40,235 nucleotides of DNA from the NCBI RefSeq assembly GCF_902500215.1, contig NZ_CABVOU010000047.1:1-40235 (forward strand), read 5' to 3'. The notes beneath the pieces were generated by a model that was not told where the DNA came from, did no database searches, and worked only from the letters and a program-made list of their open reading frames with translations. This DNA comes from Halomonas lysinitropha (GTDB lineage Bacteria > Pseudomonadota > Gammaproteobacteria > Pseudomonadales > Halomonadaceae). Of this stretch, positions 34,660-40,235 are shown piece after piece. Numbering within the stretch: the stretch's first letter is position 1; every line of letters begins with the position of its first letter. The translations under genes and the position numbers were made by a program.

Positions 34660-35793
34660 ATGCCGCCTGCGCCCCACGAAACCCGCGCCACTTCCCTGAC
34701 CCTAGCCCCGCGAGGCGAGGTCCGCCACGACTGGACGGTCGAGGAGATCGAGGCGCTGTTCGCCCTGCCCTTCAACGAACTGCTGTTTCATGCCCAGCAG
34801 GTCCACCGCGCCCACTTCGATCCCAACGCCGTGCAGGTCTCGACCCTGCTCTCGATCAAGACCGGCGCCTGCCCCGAGGACTGCAAGTACTGCCCCCAGT
34901 CGGGGCATTACAACACCGGCCTGGGCAAGGAGAAGCTGCTGGAGGTCGAGAAGGTGGTCGAGCAGGCCCGGGCCGCCCGGGAGGCCGGTGCCAGTCGCTT
35001 CTGCATGGGAGCGGCATGGAAGAGCCCCCGCGAGAGGGACCTCGATGTGGTGCTGGAGATGGTCCGTCGGGTCAAGGCACTGGGGCTCGAGACCTGCATG
35101 ACACTGGGCATGGTCGACGGCGACCAGGCCGGCCGCCTGGCCGAGGCCGGGCTCGACTACTACAACCACAACCTGGACACCTCGCCCGAGTACTATGGCG
35201 AGATCATCACGACCCGCACCTACGCCGATCGCCTGGAGACGCTGGGCAAGGTGCGTCAGGCCGGCATGAAGGTCTGTGCCGGGGGGATACTCGGCATGGG
35301 GGAGGCGCCCCGAGACCGCGCCGCTCTGCTCCAGCAGCTGGCGCGCCTCGAGCCGCACCCGGAGTCGGTGCCGATCAACATGCTGGTCAAGGTCCCGGGC
35401 ACGCCGCTCGAGAACGTGGAGGACCTCGACCCCATCGAGTTCGTGCGCGCCATCGCCGTGGCGCGCATCCTGATGCCGGAAAGCCACGTACGCCTCTCCG
35501 CCGGTCGTGAGCAGATGAATGAATCCACCCAGGCGCTGGCCTTCCTGGCCGGCGCCAATTCGATCTTCTACGGCGATCAGCTGTTGACCACGGGCAACCC
35601 CCAGGTGGATCAGGACCGGTCGCTGTTCGCCAAGCTGGGGCTGCATCCCGAGCGCAGAGAAACATGCGCCGACGATGCCCGCCAGCAGGCCACCCTGGAA
35701 GCCGCTCTTGAAGCCAGGGCGGCACGTCGGGCCGCGGCAGCGCTCGACGCTCGGGCCGCCGCCCTGTCCTACGACGCCACCACCGAGGCCTGA
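34660..35793 (+). CDS. bioB: Biotin synthase
   Basis: Radical-SAM enzyme that inserts sulfur into dethiobiotin. 377 residues from the ATG at 34660 (the frame extends to 34588, across the operator). The radical-SAM cluster motif is [12 protein letters not shown], with [15 protein letters not shown] and [13 protein letters not shown] as other family blocks. The C-terminal ~30 residues are Ala/Arg-rich and make it longer than the E. coli enzyme (346). First gene of a tight five-gene operon. Confidence 0.97.
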   Translation: MPPAPHETRATSLTLAPRGEVRHDWTVEEIEALFALPFNELLFHAQQVHRAHFDPNAVQVSTLLSIKTGACPEDCKYCPQSGHYNTGLGKEKLLEVEKVVEQARAAREAGASRFCMGAAWKSPRERDLDVVLEMVRRVKALGLETCMTLGMVDGDQAGRLAEAGLDYYNHNLDTSPEYYGEIITTRTYADRLETLGKVRQAGMKVCAGGILGMGEAPRDRAALLQQLARLEPHPESVPINMLVKVPGTPLENVEDLDPIEFVRAIAVARILMPESHVRLSAGREQMNESTQALAFLAGANSIFYGDQLLTTGNPQVDQDRSLFAKLGLHPERRETCADDARQQATLEAALEARAARRAAAALDARAAALSYDATTEA

Positions 35794-35800
35794 GGTCCGC

Positions 35801-36979
35801 ATGGCGGCACCTGGCGACAGCTGGGCGACGTGGCTTGCCGGGCGAAGCAGCGAACACCGGGCTCGCGGTCTGTGGCGAACACGCCGTAGTCGTGTTCCCG
35901 GGGCCGTACTCGACTTCGCGGGCAATGACTACCTGGGCCTGGCCGGGGACCCGCGTCTCGCTGAGGCTCAGGCCGAGGGTGCCCGACACTACGGCGCCGG
36001 TGGCCGGGCCTCTCACCTGGTCAGCGGCCACCTCGCGGTGCATGAGGCCCTGGAACACCGCCTGGCCACCCTCACCGGCCGACCGGCGGCGCTGCTCTTC
36101 TCCACCGGCTACATGGCCAACCTCGGCACCCTGCAGGCGCTCTGCGACTCTGACACCCGGGTGTTCCAGGATCGCCTGAACCACGCCTCGCTGATCGACG
36201 GCGCCAGGCTCGCCGGGGCCCGTTCGCGACGCTTCCACCACGGCGACCTGGGAGACCTCGAGCGGCTGCTGGCACGCGCTGCGGATGACGGGCGCCGGCT
36301 GGTGGTCAGCGACGGGGTATTCAGCATGGATGGCGACGTGGCCGATATCGCGGGACTGGCCGCGACCAGCACCCGCCACGGGGCCTGGTTGATGGTCGAC
36401 GATGCCCACGGCCTGGGCGTACTGGGCGAGGCCGGCGACGGCTGCGTGGGTCGTGCCCATGGCATCGAGCGAGTCCCCGTGCTGGTCGGCACGCTCGGCA
36501 AGGCGCTGGGCTCCGCCGGCGCCTTCGTGACCGGTAGCCAGGCGCTGATCGACCACCTGATCCAGTTCGCCCGCCCCTACATCTACACCACGGCCCAGCC
36601 ACCGGGCGTGGCCGCCACCACCCTGAAGGCCCTGGAGCTGCTCGAGGCCGAACCTGAGCGTCGCGACCGCCTGCACACCCGGATCCGTCGCTTTCGTAAG
36701 GAGGCCGCCACCCTGGGGCTGCCGCTGGCCGCCTCAAGCACGCCGATCCAGCCGCTGGTGCTGGGCGACAGCCAGCGGGTGATGTGCTGGGCGGCCTGGC
36801 TGGCCGAGCGTGGCATGGCCGTCGGAGCGATCCGCGAACCCACGGTGCCCCGCGGCCAGGCACGGCTGCGCATCACCCTGAGCGCCGCTCACACGGATGC
36901 CGACCTCGACGCCCTGCTCGAGGTACTGGCCGACTGCTCTACCCGAGACGCCATCGCTGAGGGGGAGGCCATTTCATGA
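35801..36979 (+). CDS. bioF: 8-amino-7-oxononanoate synthase
   Basis: PLP enzyme joining pimeloyl-ACP and alanine. 392 residues from the ATG at 35801, 7 bp after bioB, with GAGG overlapping the bioB stop. LDFAGNDYLGLAGDPRL is the conserved N-terminal block. DDAHGLGVLGEAGDG follows, and the PLP lysine is in VGTLGKALGSAGAF. Overlaps bioH by 4 bp. Confidence 0.96.
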   Translation: MAAPGDSWATWLAGRSSEHRARGLWRTRRSRVPGAVLDFAGNDYLGLAGDPRLAEAQAEGARHYGAGGRASHLVSGHLAVHEALEHRLATLTGRPAALLFSTGYMANLGTLQALCDSDTRVFQDRLNHASLIDGARLAGARSRRFHHGDLGDLERLLARAADDGRRLVVSDGVFSMDGDVADIAGLAATSTRHGAWLMVDDAHGLGVLGEAGDGCVGRAHGIERVPVLVGTLGKALGSAGAFVTGSQALIDHLIQFARPYIYTTAQPPGVAATTLKALELLEAEPERRDRLHTRIRRFRKEAATLGLPLAASSTPIQPLVLGDSQRVMCWAAWLAERGMAVGAIREPTVPRGQARLRITLSAAHTDADLDALLEVLADCSTRDAIAEGEAIS

Positions 36980-37689
36980 CGCCCCTCGTGCTGCTTTCCG
37001 GCTGGGGCTGCGATGCGCGACTCTGGCAGCCGCTGGCCGGGCACTGGTCCGAAGCACTTGCCGTCAGCGCCCCGGACTGGCCCGGCTACGGGGCCCGCTC
37101 CCCCCTGGCGAATCCCGGCAGCCTGGCCCAGATGGCCAAGGAAATGGCGGACGAGCTGACAGCGGACGCCATCTGGGTGGGCTGGTCACTGGGCGGGCTA
37201 CTGGCTGCCGCCCTGCTCGACCACCTGCCCGCTCCCCGCGCCCTGGTGCTGATCGGCATGGGTGGGGACTTCTGTCATGAGGAGGGCATCTCCACGGCAG
37301 AGTTGAGGGCCTTTCAGCGGGCCTTCGCGCGTGCCCCGGACACCACCCACCGGTACTTCCTGCGCTGGCAGCTGCGAGGGGAGCCCGACCCGCGTGCGGC
37401 CCACCGGCAGCTGCGCGAGCTGCTCGACGATCACGGCGGCGTCGACCGTAACACCCTGGCCGCGGGGCTCGACCAGCTCGCCGAGCTCGATAACGGTGAC
37501 CGCCTGGTCGGCGCCCCCTGCCCGATATGGCGTGTCGCCGGCGAACGAGACCCGCTGCTCGCCCCGGCGCGGCGCGAAAGCGCCGACCATCGCCTGAGCC
37601 ATGCCGGCCACTGTCCGATGCTCAGCCAGCCGGCCTCGCTGGCCGCCTGCCTCGCTGGCATCGCCTCCGCCGTGGAGCCCTCACCATGA
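36976..37689 (+). CDS. bioH: Pimeloyl-[ACP] methyl ester esterase
   Basis: Alpha/beta-hydrolase of 237 residues that removes the methyl group from pimeloyl-ACP methyl ester to end BioC-initiated pimelate synthesis. The nucleophile Ser is in GWSLGG, Asp in VAGERDPLL and His in HAGHCPMLSQP. The start MTPLVLLSGWGCDARLWQ matches BioH. Coupled at both ends by 4-bp overlaps, between bioF and bioC. Confidence 0.95.
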   Translation: MTPLVLLSGWGCDARLWQPLAGHWSEALAVSAPDWPGYGARSPLANPGSLAQMAKEMADELTADAIWVGWSLGGLLAAALLDHLPAPRALVLIGMGGDFCHEEGISTAELRAFQRAFARAPDTTHRYFLRWQLRGEPDPRAAHRQLRELLDDHGGVDRNTLAAGLDQLAELDNGDRLVGAPCPIWRVAGERDPLLAPARRESADHRLSHAGHCPMLSQPASLAACLAGIASAVEPSP

Positions 37690-38498
37690 CCGCCTTGTCG
37701 CTCTCCACCCCTGACGCCCGGAGCGCGCGCCGGCGAGATGACTGGCAGGCCCGTGTGGCCCGTGCCTTCTCCCGCGCCGCGCCGGAATATACCGAGCGCG
37801 CCGTAGCCCAGCGGATCATGGCCGAGCCGCTGCTGTCCCGCCTTCCCGAGCGTGCCCAGCGAGTGCTGGATCTGGGCTGCGGGCCGGGCGAAATGGCCGC
37901 GCAGCTGGCCGAGCGCTTCGGTCTCGGCTGCACGGTCATCGGCCTGGACCTGGCCCCCGGCATGCTCGAGGTTGCCCGCCGCACACACGCCAACGCAGCC
38001 CGCTGGCTGTGCGGCGATGCCGCCGCCCTGCCGCTGGACGACGCCAGCCAGGATCTGGTGGTCTCCAATCTGGCGATCCAGTGGTGCCCGGACCTCGACG
38101 CCGTGATGGCCGAGCTTCGTCGCGTCCTGCGCCCGGGGGGCCGGGCATTGATCAACACCCTGGGACCGGGGACCCTGGCCGAGGTCGGCCAGGTCTGGTC
38201 GCGCCCCGGCCAGCCTGCCGGCCTGCTGGGCTTCCGCGACGCTCCCCGTCATCACGCCGCGGCCAGAGAGGCGGGCTTTCGCCATCTCGATTGCCGCGAG
38301 CAGACCGCCCGCTTCCATTATCCGGACCTCACCGCGGTGATGGCCTCCATCAAGGGCGTCGGCGCCCAGACCGCCAGGCCCGGGGGCCGACTCACCCGCG
38401 CCGACCTGGCACGGGCGGCGCAGCGCTACGAGGCTCTCCGCGAGCCAGAGGGCCTGCCCGTGACTTATCGCCTCCTGACCCTGGAACTCGACGCCTGA
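37686..38498 (+). CDS. bioC: Malonyl-ACP O-methyltransferase
   Basis: SAM methyltransferase that caps malonyl-ACP so that fatty-acid enzymes can elongate it to pimelate. 270 residues from the ATG at 37686. VARAFSRAAPEYTERAVAQ is the BioC N-terminal helix, VLDLGCGPGEMAAQLA the SAM loop, and VSNLAIQWCPDL the next motif. The frame extends upstream only within bioH. Confidence 0.95.
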   Translation: MTALSLSTPDARSARRRDDWQARVARAFSRAAPEYTERAVAQRIMAEPLLSRLPERAQRVLDLGCGPGEMAAQLAERFGLGCTVIGLDLAPGMLEVARRTHANAARWLCGDAAALPLDDASQDLVVSNLAIQWCPDLDAVMAELRRVLRPGGRALINTLGPGTLAEVGQVWSRPGQPAGLLGFRDAPRHHAAAREAGFRHLDCREQTARFHYPDLTAVMASIKGVGAQTARPGGRLTRADLARAAQRYEALREPEGLPVTYRLLTLELDA

Positions 38499-38499
38499 G

Positions 38500-39201
38500 A
38501 TGAGCGCCTTTTTTGTCACCGGCACCGACACCGATGCCGGCAAGACCCTGGTCACCAGCGGCCTGCTGGCCCTGGCGCGCCGACGCGGCCTGTCCACCCT
38601 GGGCCTCAAGCCCGTGGCCTCCGGCTGTGAGGCGACCCACGAGGGCCTGCGCAATGCCGATGCCCTGGCCCTGCAGGCCCAGAGCCATCCCGCAACGGAC
38701 TACGACTCGATCAACCCCATTGCCTTCGCCCCGGCCATCGCCCCGCACCTGGCCGCCCGCCGGGCCGGCCTGACGCTGGCCCTCGACACCCTGGTCGAAC
38801 GGACGCGGCCGCTGCTCGAACGGGGGCACAACCTGGCCCTGGTCGAGGGCGCCGGCGGCTGGCGAGTGCCCCTGAACGAGTCTGAAGACCTCTCGGCCCT
38901 GGCCGTACGGCTCGAGCTGCCGGTGCTGCTGGTGGTGGGCCTGCGCCTGGGTTGCATCAGCCACGCACGGCTCACCGCCGAGGCGATACGGGCAGATGGC
39001 CTGACCCTGGCCGGTTGGTCCGGTAGCCTGGTAGACCCTGAATTCGCCAGCGACGCGGCCCTCTACCGCGACAACCTGGCCACCCTGGAGGCCACGCTTT
39101 CCGCGCCCTGTCTGGGCATTATCCCGTGGCTGGGAACCGGTGAAGCACGCACCATGGCCGAATCCGCGGCCGAGCACCTGGAACTGCCCGATGGCGATTG
39201 A
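38500..39201 (+). CDS. bioD: Dethiobiotin synthetase
   Basis: ATP-dependent closure of the ureido ring from 7,8-diaminopelargonate. 233 residues. GTDTDAGKTLVTSGLL is the P-loop, KPVASGC the second conserved block, and VEGAGGWRVPL the third. Starts 1 bp after bioC. bioA, which makes its substrate, is not in this operon and must lie elsewhere. The stop overlaps the -35 box of the tRNA promoter. Confidence 0.96.
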   Translation: MSAFFVTGTDTDAGKTLVTSGLLALARRRGLSTLGLKPVASGCEATHEGLRNADALALQAQSHPATDYDSINPIAFAPAIAPHLAARRAGLTLALDTLVERTRPLLERGHNLALVEGAGGWRVPLNESEDLSALAVRLELPVLLVVGLRLGCISHARLTAEAIRADGLTLAGWSGSLVDPEFASDAALYRDNLATLEATLSAPCLGIIPWLGTGEARTMAESAAEHLELPDGD

Positions 39202-39225
39202 CTTGCGCGGTGGCGTCCGTAGAAT
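39198..39225 (+). promoter_or_regulatory. Promoter of tRNA-Leu
   Basis: TTGACT (39198-39203), 16-bp spacer, TAGAAT (39220-39225), followed by the GC-rich discriminator AGCGCCGCC, the usual form of stable-RNA promoters under stringent control. The tRNA begins about 20 bp downstream. Confidence 0.75.
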
Positions 39226-39245
39226 AGCGCCGCCTGCCTACCCGT

Positions 39246-39330
39246 GCGGATGTGGTGGAATTGGTAGACACGCCAGGTTTAGGTCCTGGTGCCTTCGGGC
39301 GTGGGAGTTCGAGTCTCCCCATCCGCACCA
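39246..39330 (+). tRNA. leuW-like: tRNA-Leu (anticodon UAG)
   Basis: An 85-nt cloverleaf: acceptor GCGGATG paired with CATCCGC (39320-39326), discriminator A and encoded CCA (39328-39330), anticodon stem CCAGG/CCTGG with loop TTTAGGT (anticodon TAG at 39280-39282), a class II long variable arm (TGCCTTCGGGCG) and T-arm with GTTCGAG. It reads CUA and, by wobble, other CUN codons. An integrase-like gene follows on the same strand, so the 3' end is a likely attachment site. Confidence 0.97.
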
Positions 39331-39394
39331 GGTTCGCCCCGAGCCTGCATGAGTCCTAACTCCTTGAGTCAGAAAGGCTTACAGCCGTGGAAGG

Positions 39395-39414
39395 TGTCAC
39401 ACTTCGGTGCGACA
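39395..39414 (+). other. UUCG-capped hairpin before the integrase-like gene
   Basis: TGTCACAC-TTCG-GTGCGACA: an 8-position stem with one A/C mismatch closed by a stable C(UUCG)G tetraloop, ending 3 bp before GGAG of the next gene. It could slow ribosome access or mark a processed 5' end. Confidence 0.5.
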
Positions 39415-39427
39415 TTTGGAGTCTCCC

Positions 39428-40141
39428 ATGGCCTACGGAAGCTACCTGACTCGGAGCCGACACCAGACGACCTTCTACGCAAGGATCGTCATCCCGCACG
39501 ATCTCCGACAACAGCTCGGCGGTAAGCGAGAAGTCAGGCAAAGCCTCAGAACGGCCTGCAAGGTCACAGCCAAGCGACGAGCAATGCAAACCTGGCTGGC
39601 CTTTCAGGAATTCTTCGACGCCTTGAGGAATGATCAGTCAGTGGACGACCTCCAGACCGCTCACGAGGGCTTAGCCGCCCTGAACGAGCTTCTCCGGACC
39701 AAAAACAGCCGGAGCAATACCCCAGCAGCTTCCAGCTCACAAAAGACCTCAGATCACCCCAAGGAGCCATTTCGAGCGATGCCATTCGCTCAGGTAACGG
39801 CTGCTCCAGCCGACATGCCAGAAGGCGGGCTGGTCCTCCGCTACTTGGCAGGCACGTATCGTGGCCAACGATTCAAAGCTGACTACGGTTGCCCGGAGAT
39901 CAATCAGGCCGCTGTCAGCAGGTTCTTCGATGACATCGATCGTCGTTTCGGACCGCCAGTAGCTGAACAGTCAGCTGTCCCGACAGTCAGCATTAGCGCG
40001 ACAACCCCTATTCGAAAGTCATTTGCCGAAGCCGCTAACGACTACCTGGAGCAGTATCGCCGCGACCGTGAATATGACAACACATTACGGTCGAGCACCT
40101 ACGACAAGGAATCACGAGACGTAACGTTCTGGAAGCACTAA
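39428..40141 (+). pseudogene. Truncated tyrosine recombinase (integrase), N-terminal part only
   Basis: 237 residues from the ATG at 39428 with GGAG 6 bp upstream. The N-terminus (YLTRSRHQTTFYARIVIPHD, then GKREVRQSLRT) is typical of phage-type integrases with a DUF6538-like start. A long linker leads to the SAM-like core-binding region KSFAEAANDYLEQYRRDREY. Translation stops at TAA after VTFWKH, before the catalytic domain with R, HxxR and Tyr, so the protein cannot recombine DNA. All three plus-strand frames carry stops just downstream. The DNA is visibly less GC-rich than the biotin operon. Position beside tRNA-Leu fits an integrated island. An inserted element may begin at the break (see the palindrome). 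Confidence 0.8.
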
Positions 40142-40144
40142 GTG

Positions 40145-40156
40145 ATTATGCATAAT
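40145..40156. repeat. 12-bp perfect palindrome at the integrase break
   Basis: ATTATGCATAAT begins 4 bp after the premature stop codon of the integrase-like gene. It is a candidate end or recombination site of a second inserted element. Confidence 0.6.
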
Positions 40157-40235
40157 TAATCGTGCGTCCCGTGCCATAGTCCCCGAGCAGGCGATGGACC
40201 TCAGCGCAGAGCCGATCAAACGAGAGATAGGCTCC
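40146..40235 (-). CDS. Partial open frame running off the window edge
   Basis: An uninterrupted 29-codon frame on the minus strand that enters from the right edge and ends ...GTGRTINYA with a TAA inside the palindrome. Composition (DRLCAEVHRLLGDYG) looks protein-like, but the length is too short to be sure. It would be the 3' end of a gene in the element that interrupts the integrase. Family not recognised. Confidence 0.3.
   Translation of the reverse strand, partial: GAYLSFDRLCAEVHRLLGDYGTGRTINYA

Overview
The window is GC-rich, densely coded chromosomal DNA from a gammaproteobacterium. The gene orders (proA-nadD-rsfS-rlmH-mrdA-rodA-mltB-rlpA-dacA; dusB-fis-purH; accBC-prmA; bioBFHCD) are those of Pseudomonas-like and Halomonas-like bacteria. 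A pyrophosphate-type phosphofructokinase and a FolX/FolE pair fit a halomonad best. The assignment is inferred from gene content and order, not from a database search.

Region 1 (1-9410, minus strand) is the envelope-elongation cluster. Reading leftward, proA, nadD, rsfS and rlmH are followed by PBP2 (mrdA), RodA, the lytic enzymes MltB and RlpA, and the carboxypeptidase DacA. Region 2 (9508-12746, plus) holds two overlapping membrane proteins with degenerate GGDEF domains and a DedA-PAP2 fusion. Region 3 (12743-15364, minus) is a LysE-type exporter, ubiX and the murein-recycling ligase mpl. Region 4 (15630-19609) holds a PPi-dependent phosphofructokinase and inorganic pyrophosphatase. Between them lies a tail-anchored kinase/phosphatase-like protein whose catalytic Asp is Arg, next to a REP-like palindrome cluster. 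Region 5 (19700-29254) is a DUF2333 protein, dsbD, accBC, prmA, dusB-fis and purH. Region 6 (29356-34589) contains gabD, folE-folX, a secreted hypothetical protein, srkA and comF. Region 7 (34660-39201, plus) is the biotin operon bioBFHCD, read divergently from comF across two BirA-like operators. Region 8 (39246-end) is tRNA-Leu(UAG), a tyrosine recombinase cut off before its catalytic domain, a 12-bp palindrome and an open frame running off the edge. It looks like the start of a decayed integrative element.

Most genes are core metabolism. The less ordinary signals are: the degenerate GGDEF pair; the apparent pseudokinase between two PPi enzymes; a TATACA-N12-TGTACA operator before folE-folX resembling sites of light-sensing MerR-family regulators; two BirA-like sites, one over the comF start; short tandem repeats placed just after three stop codons; a 94-bp intergenic element with terminal inverted repeats; and the interrupted integrase at tRNA-Leu. 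No CRISPR array, toxin-antitoxin pair, defence operon or complete insertion sequence is visible.
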